Shown here piece by piece: positions 48,201-61,100 of a stretch of DNA of 64,000 nt (the first letter of the stretch is position 1; every line of letters begins with the position of its first letter). A model generated the notes under the pieces. The model did not search any database, was not told the origin of the DNA, and worked only from the letters and a program-made list of their open reading frames with translations. The stretch comes from Asterias amurensis. Lineage: Eukaryota > Echinodermata > Asteroidea > Forcipulatida > Asteriidae. The position numbers were made by a program, and so were the translations under genes. The stretch is from positions 6,091,501 to 6,155,500 of the forward strand of contig NC_092660.1 in NCBI RefSeq assembly GCF_032118995.1, written 5' to 3'.

Positions 48201-50764
48201 GGTTATTGCCTCGTTGGAGAGGTCAGTGAAATCTTCTAAAACCTGACATTTTGAGTTGAAGCTGATGATGTGTTATCATGGTGAAACTGATTGTTACATG
48301 CACTGGTACAGTTATTGTGGCTGTGCTTGTTTCCCGATAAACTTAAAGGCAGTGGACACTATTGGTAATTACTCAAAATAGTTATTAGCACAAAACATTA
48401 CTTGGTAACGAGTAATGGGGAGAGGTTGATAGTATAAAACATTGTGAGAAATGGCGTCCTCTGAAGTGACGTAGTTTTCAAGAAAGAAGTAATTTTCATC
48501 GAATTTGATTTTGAGACCTCAGATTTAGAATTTGAAGTCTCAAAATCAAGCATCTGAAAGCGCATAACTGTTTTTTCTTTCATTATTATCTCACAACTTT
48601 GATGACCGATTGAGTTCAAATTTTCACAGCTTTTTTATTTTATGCATATCTTGAGATACAGCAAGTGAGATCAGTTACCAATAGTGTCCAGCGTCTTTAA
48701 AACATGTTTTAACACCATTTTTTGTATTGTCAACAAAAAGTTTAAATGATCACAATTTACTTTTATTTCAATACAAAAAAACTAAAGCAACTGTGTGGTA
48801 CTGATTTGCCCACTTCTTTCATATTTTAATCAAATCATCTTCAAAAATTGGAGATTTGTTAATAATTTCTTTGTTATAAAGTTTGGTGCTTGTAACTTAA
48901 TCCACCATCTTTATGAAATAGCTGTATTTGAAGATTGGTTTCAATTTATATATTATTTTACAGATTTGATAATCACCAGAATTCTAAAAAGCACAAGGAG
49001 AACGTGGCTCTCCTTAAGGAGCAGATGGCAGAGGATGATGAGATTGCAGAAGAGAGGCAAGATCAAGAGGTTGAGGAGGAATGTCTTGAGGAAGATGCTG
49101 AGGTTGATTCACTACAAGAAGATAGTGAGGATGAGGAAGAGGAAAAACCTGAAACCTTTGAACCCAAGAAAACAAAGTGAGTGTTTGTTACTGCACCGCT
49201 GTTTTTCGCAGTTTTACTTTATGTTTTCAGTTTATTGGTTAAATTTCAGGAAAACTGTTGATGTAAAAACTTACACATGACAACATTCTGGCAATGATCT
49301 GGAAAGGAATTTCGATTAATTTAAGGCCGATGTTATTTTTTAGTTGTTGGCGTGAGTTTATTGCTCCATATCTTTTTACCTTTCACTTTTTTCTGTGTTT
49401 GAAGTGCCTCAATCTTAAACATTTTGACAATCACTCTACACACTAATTATGCTTTACATGAGGCCAGGCAAAGTACTCATCTCAAATTCCACAGGTTTGA
49501 GTTACAGCAGGAAGTTGGATTGATTATCTTCAGAAAATTTCTTTAACTTTTAAGAATAGAAACAGGTGTCGAGCAAGAATCAAACAATTTTACAACCCCC
49601 TCGACATGAACACATTTTGAAGGACTTCAAGGGAAGCTTTCAATACTCTCTCTTTATGTTCAATAATGTCTTTGTTCCTCCTTGCAGATTGTCAAAGAGG
49701 GAAAAGAAGAAACGGAAACAGCAACAAGCTGCTGTGAAACCTGCGTCTGTAAATCATGATGATATACTGGAAGACTTGCCATCACATCTAGCCAAGCATC
49801 TTAAAGTCAAAGAATCCAATGGTAGAGTCTCACATGAAGAGGACAGGACACCAGACAATGAAAGTAAGACGAACAACGCAAATGAGTTTGAGAGTGCAGA
49901 TGGAGTGGAAGAAACAGAATCATGTGAGAGACTCAATGGCTATGGGGATAAGATGGAGGATGTGGAAGACACAACTGAAGAAACACCTAGTGTGAGACTC
50001 AAGGGCAAGAAGGCAAAGGAGGCAAGGAAAGCAGCGAGAGAGAAGTTGGCATGCCAGGAACAGAACTCACAGGTATTTTAAAAGATTTTCCCAATTCTTG
50101 GAAATTGTAAATGAATAAAGATAATAGTAATAATAATAATCAAAGTGTTATGTAGCGCCCGTATCTGCCAATGCAGGCGCTCATGGCACTTGCCCAAAAA
50201 ATCTGTACTCTAGTCAGCTGAGGTGAAAGTGCACTGCTCTACCAGTACCATTATAATGTCAAGTAATTAATAAATCATAGACCTTGTGCATTTAGGTCAT
50301 GATGTGGCTACCATAGAGGTAAAACAATGAAGAAACAATGCTATAGGCGGGCACAGAATTTTGACGTCACAAATTCGTAACAAATAGTTTGCATCAGTTG
50401 AAATGTGTTCAACTCCTGCAAAACATTCACAGCGGAAACAGGACTGTGACGTCAAAATTGGTATCACAATCGCACAAAGTATGAACCGGGATTTAGGTGT
50501 TAAAATGTGGTATTCAATAAACACTCATTCTCTGTATAGAATACCTCATTAAATGTTAACTTTTTTTCTTTTTTTCTTTCACAGGTCCACAACGACGACC
50601 CCCTTCTATGTAACACATGTAATAATGAATTTCCAACTAGGAATAAGCTCTTCAACCACATCAAGACAACAGGGCATGCATTGAAAGTTGAAACCAGCAG
50701 AATGAGGGTAGATACAGGTGAAAAGAGTAATAGCAAAGGCAAGAAAAAGGGACGGAAAAAGTAA
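42292..50764 (+). CDS. DNAJC21: DNAJC21 J-domain co-chaperone with two C2H2 zinc fingers, eleven coding exons
   Basis: Relative of human DNAJC21 and yeast Jjj1, an Hsp70 co-chaperone that helps recycle nuclear export factors from late 60S pre-ribosomes; human mutations cause a bone-marrow-failure syndrome. Coding exons: 42292-42400, 43016-43141, 44104-44192, 44585-44890, 45474-45524, 46519-46598, 46929-47050, 47796-47880, 48964-49176, 49688-50072, 50585-50764. Phases agree and total 1746 nt, or 581 aa (human 531). The J domain is at residues 8-75 with HPD at 35-37, followed by [20 protein letters not shown] conserved block [12 protein letters not shown] and a charged coiled region come next. 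Zinc finger 1 has C311, C314, H327 and H333; zinc finger 2 has C531, C534, H547 and H553. A lysine-rich tail GKKKGRKK ends the protein. The start ATG sits in a good context (ACCATGG), and an acceptor at 42266 implies an upstream noncoding exon. Introns hold two M1 MITEs and one SINE. Confidence 0.96.
43193..43483 (-). repeat. M1 MITE, internally deleted, DNAJC21 intron 2
   Basis: Starts TTAAAGCCAGTGGACAC, loses most of the last quarter and ends CACTGCCTTTAA. It begins 52 nt after exon 2. Confidence 0.85.
44476..44577 (+). repeat. SINE tail fragment
   Basis: CACATACCTTGCAGGAAATA and GTGCTATATAAATACC followed by (ATT)n. It shares CACATACCTTGCAGG with the SINE-A copy at 33230 and ends a few bases before the acceptor of DNAJC21 exon 4. 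Confidence 0.6.
45597..46010 (+). repeat. SINE-A, best copy
   Basis: A box TGGCCGAGGGGTTAAGAGC and B box GGGTTCGAATCCCC are both clear. The body matches 32922-33350 (CGTCCTTGGGACG, GTAAAAGAACCCAGTGC). The tail GTGCGCTATATAAGAC runs into ATT-rich sequence. It sits in DNAJC21 intron 5. Confidence 0.88.
47535..47625 (+). repeat. Dispersed repeat R1, copy 2
   Basis: GATGAGCAAACCCTGGTACC, then CATAGTGCCATACACATT and a CTCTTGC end, matching 24455-24600 inverted. Confidence 0.6.
48030..48120 (-). repeat. Tail fragment of a SINE/LINE
   Basis: AATAATCTCAGCAATTATAT and CACAACGCTTTACAACAATA are tail words of a common interspersed repeat read in reverse. A similar fragment lies at 50125-50200. Confidence 0.4.
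48343..48700 (+). repeat. M1 MITE in DNAJC21 intron 8
   Basis: TTAAAGGCAGTGGACAC to GTGTCCAGCGTCTTTAA. Confidence 0.9.
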
Positions 50765-50884
50765 CATTATTTATTGCATTACATTTAATAATTTATTTTT
50801 CGGCCAATTTTTAAGTTGGGGATTTTAGCTGGAAGTTTTACTGGGCCATAAACCTGGGATCATTGTAAAACAAATTTTTTAAAG

Positions 50885-50890
50885 AATAAA
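50885..50890 (+). terminator. Candidate poly(A) signal of DNAJC21
   Basis: AATAAA about 120 nt after the DNAJC21 stop. A second AATAAA lies near 50977. Either could be used. Confidence 0.5.
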
Positions 50891-52229
50891 ACAAAAGTAC
50901 ATTCTTCAAAGTCTAATATTTACATAGTGTACTGTATTTGTGTAACTCTTCTTCCGTATCATGTGCATCAGTAACAATAAATGAGAAATGTTAAAAAAGT
51001 AAATCAAATGTGTCAATTATTATAATTGTCTTGTAATCCACTTGCAAGTAGTTTGAGTAAAACAGTTCAATACTGATAAATGCAAGTACACAGCCACAAT
51101 CATGGGTATACTTTTTGCGGCAAGGACCACATTATAAGCCTGTTTGAGGTATGGTGCACGTGATAGAAGTGTTTGGTTTACACACAAATTTACACAAAAC
51201 TTATAGTGATGAGTATTAAGTCCGCAATATCTCAAGAAGCAAGTACACTCACATTCATCATTGAACAAACTTGATACACAAACAATTTTGAAATAAATGT
51301 TTGCAGCAATGGTTTTCACCTTGTTTATAACGGTCACCACAAAAATATTTACCCATAATCAAGGCTATGCACCTAAATTTATTTGTGAAAAATATGGATC
51401 TTCAAACTTAAAGGTGCCTCATGGCTCTCTTGCTCGTCTCTAAGTATTCAGATTTACAACCCATCTGTGGGTCAAGATATTCAGGCAAAAGATGGTGAAT
51501 AGAATGCATTTCTCACTACTGAGTCCCTTTCCAAAACTTCAGCACTGGCTTTGGCTAGGTCAGTCAGTATGCGCTGTCAGTATGGGAACTTTAGCGAGGA
51601 TGAAGCCTAAGCCGAAGACATAATTTCGAAAACCAGTTGAATTTTAATAATGTCTGGTACAGTGACTTGTTTTGTCAAAAGTGAATGCTCACCATTTTTA
51701 AATCTTGAATGTAAAAAAAACGTTTCTATGTTCAACCGATATAAAGACAAGGTTGCGCACAGGTTTATCCTATCGGCAAAGCCTTGTATTCATTTGCTAC
51801 GAGGCTTGCCATATATGCCAGGCACTCCATGCATGATGCCAAAACAATGCAATTGTAGTAAATGTACAGTATCCAGAAAAAAATATATTCATTAAACGCA
51901 TACAATTGGACAGCTATTTAAGACATAACGCTCTACAGCTTGCATTTTCAAACAATCATATATATGAAAACTTCCACATCCAATGCAGCATTTAAAAAGT
52001 TATCAGAGTGTTGAGTTTCCTTAGTAAATTATGAATTCATAAATGGGTATCATGAAAGAGTCTTGACAGTATGTACAAAGTGCCTGGCATATAGTCTCAA
52101 CCTTTGTTAAACACATTCATTACATGCATGCATGGCCAAGTTCGCCACAAGGACCATTTGTTGTATGAAGGCCAGTATTGTCTGTCCCCCAACACATGTT
52201 TTTGATCGCGAGTACCAATAAATATCCTT
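50891..52229. other. Downstream of DNAJC21
   Basis: Possible long 3' UTR then unassigned DNA; no exon recognised. Confidence 0.45.
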
Positions 52230-52640
52230 TGAATATTAATTTTAAGGTTTTTACCCATAGAACGATGCGTGTCAGCACTGTATACTTTGTCAAGTCCTGT
52301 GAAAAAAATCACAGGCATAATACTCGTGTGGGATTTGAACCCACAACCCTTGCAATAGTGGCTGCGTTTGTTTAGCTTCCCTGGGTCGAACCCGGTCTGC
52401 CCCGGTACGTTCGAATAGCTTTGACGGGGCTCACCCGGGTCAGCCCCCAGTGCCCTGCTTGTGGAGTGGGTCACTTGGAGGTGACCTGAGGTGCATGCTG
52501 TCACCACGAGGGGGCAAGTGTGATCGTTCGATAAGCTCTTGTCAGGGGCTCACCCGAGTGAGCACTTGGGGGTCGACCCAGGGAAGCTGAACGAATGCAC
52601 CCTGTGTCTTACCAACTAGACCACCAAGATTTCTGGGTAC
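52230..52640 (-). repeat. SINE-B copy interrupted by an M2 MITE
   Basis: The SINE-B tail (TTTTTACCCATAG, GCACTGTATACT) and B-box region (TGGGATTTGAACCCACA) lie left of 52361. The remaining head (CTTACCAACTAGACCACC) lies right of 52602. The M2 element sits between them. Confidence 0.75.
52361..52602. repeat. M2 MITE inserted in SINE-B
   Basis: Ends TGCGTTTGTTTAGCTTCCC and GGGAAGCTGAACGAATGCA, with GGTCGA and TCGACC just inside. About 240 bp, with internal GGGGCTCACCCG repeated. Confidence 0.8.
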
Positions 52641-52932
52641 CTAGAGGCAGTTCGAATCCTACATGTATGTTTGGCCAAAAATGTTCCATGGGCGAACTTG
52701 GTCTCTGCTAAAACTTGCCCGAACCACATGACACCACAACATTGTTTTGAGAATTTAGATTTGTTGTCATTGTACCAGACATTCAGAGTTAGCATCCAAA
52801 TAATTGATTGGATGCATTGGCCAAGCTCATTATTTGTGCTAGTGCTAGAGTGGTTAAAACCCCTTCATAGAAAGTGGGATAAGGTGTGCGCATAACAAGT
52901 CTTATTATTACTATTATTATTATTATTATTAT

Positions 52933-53305
52933 TTAAAGCCATTGGACCCTTTCGGTACAGAAAAAAAAAAAAAGTTCACAGATTTACAAATAATTTACAG
53001 GGTTTACAGAAGGTTATGGTGAAAGACTTCTCTTGAAATATTAGTCCATGAAATGCTTTACTTTTTGAGAAAACGGTAAAACAATATAAATTCTCGTTAA
53101 CGAGAATTACGGATTTGTTATAAACACATGTCATGACACGGCGAAACGCGCGAAAACAGGAGTGGGTTTTCCCGTTATTTTCTCCCGACTCCGATGTCCG
53201 ATTGAGCCTAAATTTCCACAGGATTGTTATTTTATATATAAGTTGTGATACACGAAGTGTGGGACTTGGACAATACTGTTTACCGAAAGTGTATAATGGC
53301 TTTAA
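52933..53305. repeat. M4 MITE
   Basis: TTAAAGCCATTGGACCC at the left and TATAATGGCTTTAA at the right; AATTCTCGTTAACGAGAATT is the central palindrome. It shares ATTGAGCCTAAATTT and TTGTTATTTTAT layout words with M1. Confidence 0.85.
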
Positions 53306-53417
53306 TTATAAAGCAAATTCATAAATTGCTATCATTTACATTCAGGCATTCATAAGATTGATAAATTCATTGGTTTGAAGTTGATTTATATTTCATGAAA
53401 ACATCACTTAACTATGG

Positions 53418-53659
53418 TAACCCTTTAGATACCTTGAGATTCTATAATAATATTTTCCATAATTCCCAAACATTGCCAAGACTGTTGATTACAAAATATT
53501 CTTTTCAATAAAACAACACTGAAAATTAAGTATGAATTTTAACAGAGTATTTGTAAATTTGTGACCTTTAGATCTTTTATGACCCTTATTTATTATTTGA
53601 AAGTAGCTTACATTGTTTTGAGCCTCTTTACTTACAGTCTTATGGTATCTAAAGGGTTA
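53418..53659. repeat. Small TIR element M9
   Basis: Perfect 16-bp inverted ends TAACCCTTTAGATACC and GGTATCTAAAGGGTTA bound about 240 bp of AT-rich DNA. Confidence 0.65.
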
Positions 53660-54770
53660 TATGACCACATGAAAATCTCATAAAATAAAAAGTATACATA
53701 TTTTCATTTTCGAAAAAATAAAACTATTTAAATATAATTTAGAAACACTTTGCAGAACACAACACAGTGATGTTCAGTTCACCAACAAAATGTATTTGAA
53801 TTAAAATATAAAAAATAAAATTCTCTTTAAACTGAAATGAACGTGGAATGTTGGGTTTTTCTTTTAACCACAAATCTTACTAAAAATTACCAGTCCAAAT
53901 AAAATGAAGTCAATTACTTGTGGCTTGGACCTCAGGTGAAAATAGCACAAAAAATGTTTAAAGCACCACTAATAGAGTAAATAAAATATAGCTTTCTTGC
54001 AAGTTTAAAAGAAAAACAATTTCTTCATATTTTTGCAGAACAAATTTAAATAAATATTTTTTTTTATAGTAGTCCTATATGAGAACCAATTTACATTTAA
54101 AACCCATACTTTTTATTTCAAAAACTGGTTTGGGAAAAATTTGAGACATCTCCTGAGCATGTTGAGAAACATCAAACTATAAACAGCTATAAATCTGCTA
54201 TTCACAATTAGAATAATTATGGACTCCTGCTGCATGTACAATAAATATTGCGCTTGAAGAAATAAAATTCATCCAACACTGGATTACATTATGGCATTCC
54301 TGGGCTTGATAGAATAAGAGGCCATCCAAAGTTTCAGAATGTTTATGACAATACAAAAGATACAATTGGCATTGTAGCTGTTGAAAAGGTAATTATAATA
54401 TTGCTATATAGTAATTCTGAAAATAGCTGACACTCTCAATGACTATGAGTGGTACTATGAAAGTATTGCACATCCACTGTGCAATCATAATTTAAGCATG
54501 TTTAAAGGTGGATGTCTAAGAAATAATATTGAAAACTTTGGATGACCGCTAAGCCTCATTCAAATTTATATACAATTGCCGTCAAATTTTATTCTTAAAG
54601 TGCTCCTCATTTATTAGTCTTTGTATTGCTTTTTGAATTAAATTTTGTTAACTGCTCAAGATCAAAATCAGTTTGTTAATGTAGTTTCCCTGGCAACCAA
54701 ATATTTTCAGAGAGTACTAACATGGTGACCCTATGGCTTCAATTGAATAATAAAAACAGGGTTTCCTCTT
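53660..54770. other. AT-rich sequence downstream of ZGLP1
   Basis: Strongly AT-rich with no exon. May include ZGLP1 3' UTR in part. Confidence 0.45.
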
Positions 54771-55080
54771 TTAAAGGCACTGTACACTATTGGTAATTGC
54801 TTTTAGCATAACAACTTACTTGGTAGCAAGCAATGGAGAGCTGTTGATAGTATAGCACTTGTGAGAGTCGACTCCCTCTGAAAAAACCTAGTTTTTTGAG
54901 AAAAAGGGTAATTTTTCATGCCTTTTTTTAGGCATCTGAAAGCTGTTTTTTCTTTCATTATTCTCTTTCGTCTTCGATGACCAAATGTGCCAAATTTTTA
55001 CACTATTTGTTATGTTATGCTAATGTTTATGAGAATACTGGTCTTTAAGAATTATTACCAAAGGTGTCCAGTGCCTTTAA
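54771..55080 (+). repeat. M1-related MITE downstream of ZGLP1
   Basis: TTAAAGGCACTGTACAC to GTGTCCAGTGCCTTTAA, about 310 bp. It ends 71 bp from the ZGLP1 stop codon, so it may lie in the 3' UTR. Confidence 0.85.
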
Positions 55081-55150
55081 ATCCACAGCTGGCCACTGAT
55101 GTATGAATTCACTCACTGGGTTACCCTGTGAGATTCTTAAATGGGCATTA

Positions 55151-58100
55151 TTAACACACACGGGATCTTTTGGGAATGATGATACGGAACTTGTTGCCAC
55201 AGCGAGCACAATCTTGACATGACTTGTCGGTCTTCTTGGGGATGTTCCAACAAGAGATGCACCGTACTCGATACTTCTTGTATCTGTAAAATAAAATACA
55301 CAATTTCACTTAGTTTTAGAACAAAGTCCCATCTCCTAAATACAACTATTTTCCAAGCACAAACAGATATTTTCTTATTTCTACCAGAACACTGGTTTTT
55401 GCAGCCAAAACAGCATTTAGGATACATGATTATACATGTGTGACTTTGTGAGATTTTGTTGTTACTTTCACTGTACCATATGATATGTCATGTGTCTGTC
55501 TAACTGGCATCCATTCATCCGAATTCTTCCCATTTGTTAAGCTATAGAAAGCTGAAAACACATCTCTTTTTAAAGGCAGTTCTCACTTCATTGGCTGAAA
55601 CCACTTGTTGCAATGCATTGCCTCAATGTTATAACACAGGAAAATAAACCATAGAACTGGTACCAGGGATAACCTTTTCATATTAAATTTGCATCAATTA
55701 ACAATTTTGTGTGTTTTTACCCATACACCTGTTCTACCCATACACAGTTCTGTGGTAAGGTTACTTAATTGACAGAGGTCCTTTGGTTCGATTCCCACCT
55801 GTGTTATATGCCTTTTTTGTCACAGGACTTGACCGGTAAAATACTGAGTATACACTCGGATGTGTATGGCTAAACACAAATAATATTCTTGAGCCCAGAT
55901 GCAATTTGGTTAAATAAAGGATTCAAACTGCTGCCTCTAGCCACCAGGCTAGCTCAATTGATTGTGGTAAGACATCTGGACTCATCTTCATAAAGCATGT
56001 AAGCACAAAATCTGAAAGCACTGGTGCCCCACTCTATTTTTGCTTAGCAAAGAAAATTACTGAGCATTTTTTTCTGCTCAACAGCTTTATGAAATTTGGT
56101 CCAGGTCTAGAAGAGCAAAGGTTGTTGAATCCCACTTTTGTAAAATGCCCGTCGATTTTTTTCCCACAGGAAACGGAGAAAAGTATCAAGTTATATGCAG
56201 TGCTTAAAGGCAGTTGACACTATTGGTTGTTACTCAAAATAACTATTAGCATAAAACTTTACTTGGTAACGGGGAGCTGTTGTTATTATAAAAAAAAATG
56301 TGAGAAGTGGCTCCCCCTGAAGTAACAAAGTTTTAAAGAAAGAAGTAATTTTCCACTGAAATATTTGAATTTGGATTTTGAGACCTCAGAATTAGATTTT
56401 GAGGTCTCAAAATCAAGCATCTGAAAGCACTTCGTGTGACAAGGGTGTTTTTTCTTTCCTTATTATCTCGCAACCTCCAGGACCAAATTGAGCTCAAGTT
56501 TTCACAGGTTTGTTATTTTATGCATTATGTTGAGATACACCAAATGAGAAGCCTGGTCTTGGACAATACGTAATAGTGTCCAGTGTCTTTAAACACACAT
56601 CAGTGTATAGGTAAAACACAACTAGCTAACCTGATTCCACAAGCATTACAGAGTGGTGTACCATCTTCAGCGTCCCTCCAAAGCGGGGTTCTCTTTGTGC
56701 AGCATGATGCACACTGCTTAACTCCTGAGAAGTGAAAAATTGATCCTCATTAAATAATGCTCTGATTTGATTTGATTTGCCTTAAGCCTGTTACATACAA
56801 AAAACAGGAGGCTCCACTTGTCAGAGGGTTTGATATTTTGTTTTTGACATGGGATGTTTATTGTGCTAAGTTCTTGAGTGTAAACATGTTTCCTGCCCCT
56901 CCAAAAAAAAATAATAATAATAATCTGAGACCCGATCCCCTACTTTTTTTTTTTTTTTTTTTCGAAGTGTGGTATGGCCCAGTTTAGAATAAAAATGAAT
57001 GTGACTCCCAAGTCATTACACTTTGGATAAATAAGTTATTAGAGGATTGATTAATTGGTAATCCATCTCCCTCAATGTTTGTAACATTGAGGAAACAAAT
57101 AGTTTATAGGTTCAAATTATAAGTGCCATGTAAATAAGTCGGCAACCCATAACCACAAACCCCATTGTTCACCCATCCAGGACAAAATTTCATAAAGCCT
57201 GTAAGCACAAAAACTTACTAAGCACAGAAAAGTTTTGCTTATCAGGAACAGAGTACCAGCCAAAATTACAACTAGTTTGCATTGTTGTGGCTAGTGCCCC
57301 ACACATTTTTGCAGAGCAAAGATTTGTCAAGCAGTATTTTCTGCTTAAAAGCTTTATGAAATGTTTCCCATGATTCTATACATACAATTCGCTTACCGAA
57401 ATTCGGGATCCCGACGTACGGGATGGCGATGTGACGAGGCACGGTAGCACTTTCTCGCTCCGACCCGCTGGTAGTGGAATCTACATAGATGCTACGTCTT
57501 TTGCTCACTGACTTGGTTTCCTGAGATCGATTCTTCTTTATACTATCAAAAGAGAAATTAGATAAGAGAATTTATATAAACAATATTTTGGTAAAAATAC
57601 AAATTTTGCTTTGATCGTCTTCCGGAGATAACATTCACTTCATTAACTGATCACAGTATGTTATCTGCAATCAAACTGGGAACAGGCCTACTCATAATCT
57701 TTGCAAGTACACTACAATACAGTATACGATACAAAAATGTTTTATGTACCGGCCTTACCGCCATTACATCAAGACCACAGCGGTTTGCGATGATACAAGG
57801 AAACGATGTTACAAATTAGCAAATTAACAAATTAAAATCATAAACAGCCAAGCAATCATTGTGGGAACAGGACTGTGGTTCAATATGCTTCTTGAAAGTA
57901 TGAAGTGAATCTTCTTTTGGTATAATAAAGAAGGCTGATGTATGGAGATGGGATGGCCGTCTTGAAAGAAAGTAACGTCAACCAGCTCCAAAAAAAAAAA
58001 AACCGGACTTAACATTTTGGAATGGATATTGTAACCGAGCGGACACGAAACATTAAAACGTTCTGGAGAACTGATCTGGTTAATTACAACAATTATTAAA

Positions 58101-61100
58101 TATAACTCAAAAATATAACATGCAGAATTCCAGTTTCTAATTTAAATCCGATTGGTTTGCAATTAAGGGTACAAAAAAAAGCTATAAGAAAGGGGCTGCG
58201 TACAAAAATAAGTACATTTTAAATTAGCTATACGATAACGCTTCACGATGTTTATCTCATTGCAAAGTCCCTAAAATCAGTAAAATTCTTGAAACACTCA
58301 CTCACCTGTAAAAGGACCGTATCAGCAGCTGTGATTTCTGTCTCTTCTCCTGACAAAGTTGTGTTTCAACACAAAACGTAACTCCTCGAAATCTAGGATC
58401 CTTACTCTGTGCTCCTCTCCGAGGAGTTTTCGCCTTGCGAACGCGCCTCTTAGTCTTGCCCGAGCAGTCTCGACTACTGGCCCCGCCGCTGGATGAGGCA
58501 CTGCCGCCGCTGCTCGTGTAACTGGTGTGCCCCTCCCCGTCCTCGGAAATGCTAGACGGTGGAAAGTGTTGAAGTAAGAACTTGCATATTGAAATAAGAA
58601 CTTGGATATTATCAATCTGACTGGGAGCTGAGCTGAGCTGCCGGTTAATTTAAAAGCAGCAATTCCACGGAAAAGTTTTCGTTAACGCACAGTCCGTTAT
58701 ATTTTCCCGAATTGGTATGCTACTGGACTATAGGCGTACCGTTGAAGTGAAGCTTTTCCCCCCTAGTGGTTGGCCTCGGAGACGGGAGAATTAGACAAAA
58801 TATTAGTTTCCCGGTCCACGCGAAAAAAAGGCAAATTCACTCGAATACGAATTTAAAAAGATAGCAAAAAGGGAGGAGCGAAGGAGACGGAAGAAAATTG
58901 TTGGGGGAATGTTGTGTTCATTTGCAAGTTTATTTAAAAAATTGCTCGGTAAAACACTCCCCGACTACAACAAATAACAGGGGTAATTTAAAGTACAACA
59001 TCCTATGTAATAATAGGCAGCACATAAATGAATGACCTGACATGTTTGACCGAAACACCAGTAAATTCATTTGACACGAACATGACGACAATGTGGGTTC
59101 CGATCCGAGTGAACCCAACCCCAAAATATGGGTCGGGTTATAAGCTCATGTGCGGTAGCATACATTTTGTAACAAAGGGATACACAAAAGATCAACCTCG
59201 AAAGAGAAGGAGGTCACTTCAGAGGGGTCATGAATTGTAGGCCTTTGTACACTCATGGAGGAACGAGGAAAATACAAGCTCCTTTGTACTTTGATGGTAC
59301 TTATTGTTATCATTGACCTTATAAGAAAAGAAGAAAAAAACACTCTCGGTAGTCTAGTTGGTAAGACCATATGTCGTTTTTCTATGGTAAGACACTGCTC
59401 TAGCATTGCAAGGGTTGTGGGTTCGAATCCCACCGAGTAATATGCATGTGATATTTTTGTTCACAGGACTCGGGATCCAGGAAAGTACTGCGTATACAGT
59501 GCTAATTCACACAACGGTGTAGGCCTATGGGTATAAAAAACCAAAAAAATAAAAGTAACGGTGAAAAAAAAGAGAAAAAAGAGAGAAAAAAGGGGTAAAT
59601 CAAAGATATGTATGTATTCAACCTTTAGCTTCAGAGGGGCAAGGCCACTTGGCCTCAAAAGCTCTAAAAAAGAAAGGGGCACCAAGGCCAACTGAAAGGG
59701 CACCAAGGCCATTTTCAAACCTTTATTTGTTGATGATTATGTTAATATACTTTCCACTGATTTCAAGATGGTGGTCAACTTTCCAACCCATATTTATTTC
59801 ATTGTCGCTGTTTACATGCTATGCAACTGAAATACAAATAAAAGTTTAAAAATATTTGTTTCTGAATTATTTACAGTTTTTTTGCAGCACTCGAATTGCA
59901 AACGATTACCCCAGTAATTAACTTACCCCATTTTACCCCTTACCCCCTCCCCTTATTCATCGACTTAATTAAACTCCCTTCTGCTCATCTGAAAACAAAT
60001 CATTGCTCCAGAACAAAGAATTGTTGAAAAAATCATACAGAAAAAAATATTAAGAAAATTAGTTCCCTGCATGCCAATCTGAAGGAAAAAAAAATCAATT
60101 ATAGTCTCTGGCTCACCACTACCCCAACTCTGCGCGACAAACGAGCCCCACCCAGCCCACGCCAAAAACCCACCAACAACCCGGAGGGCGGAGGCTCAGC
60201 TAAATCCGATGATTTGGATTTTCTTTTTTCTTTTTTATATTTGTTATATTATATAAATATGATTATGAAAGTTAAAAACGAACCCCTTAGCACAAAATAA
60301 TTGGCCTAGCATTTAGCTAAACTTGTGATTTGTATTTTGCCTGCCACGCTAGACTGCGCTAAAATAAATACTATAAAAATGTAAACAAACGCACCTAATT
60401 AAAAAATGCTTCTAAAGTTGGCACTTTGCTGCCACCACTCCAGCCCTTTCGCCTTCCTGCTTATTTTTTCATCTTTTGTGGGATGGCATACTGATTAACC
60501 AATAATGAACTTGATTGAGTATGATGATTTCCAAAATTAGGGCTCTGCCGTTACCTCCATTTAGTCCGATTTTGACGTTTTACAACTCCACGCTTGTTGT
60601 GTGTACACAAACATGTGTTTGGCAATGAAAAACAAAGTCGCAAGGCAGGCAGATCACTGGTAGTGGTGGGTCACAAACATTAATCCAGTACAAGCCTTGG
60701 ACACCAGCGAAATAGCCAGGGGAAAAACATAGACTGTATCCAGTCCCCGGCTGCGCGCCTCCCCGCCCCATCCGCTACAAATACAGATCTCGATAGACAA
60801 ATCAGTGCGAAAATGCGTAATTTAGTGTAGGGACTTGTGGCGAGTTTATACATTGGAGTAGTCTGGTGCTTCATTTTAGTAGTAAACAGCTCAACTAAGT
60901 TTGATATGGTTACCATGCCACGTTCTCGACACATTTTTTAGTGCACAGAATCAGCATTGTGAAAACTAGTGTGCGGGATCGTACGTTCCGAATTTTACCT
61001 CCATATAAATTAAATGGGTCACAATGTTAACATTAAATAACATTTGCGAATAAATAATGTTATGGAATCAATGAAAAAGGGCACGACGGCCAAGTGGCCG

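Noticed and set aside
58322-58615. 97-codon frame over ZGLP1 exon 2
   Set aside because: The alternative frame agrees with splice phases on both sides and leads into the zinc-finger exons; this one does not.
59344-59440. Possible tRNA gene
   Set aside because: It has tRNA-like boxes but an interrupted head, and the SINE-B tail follows; other copies show it is a SINE.
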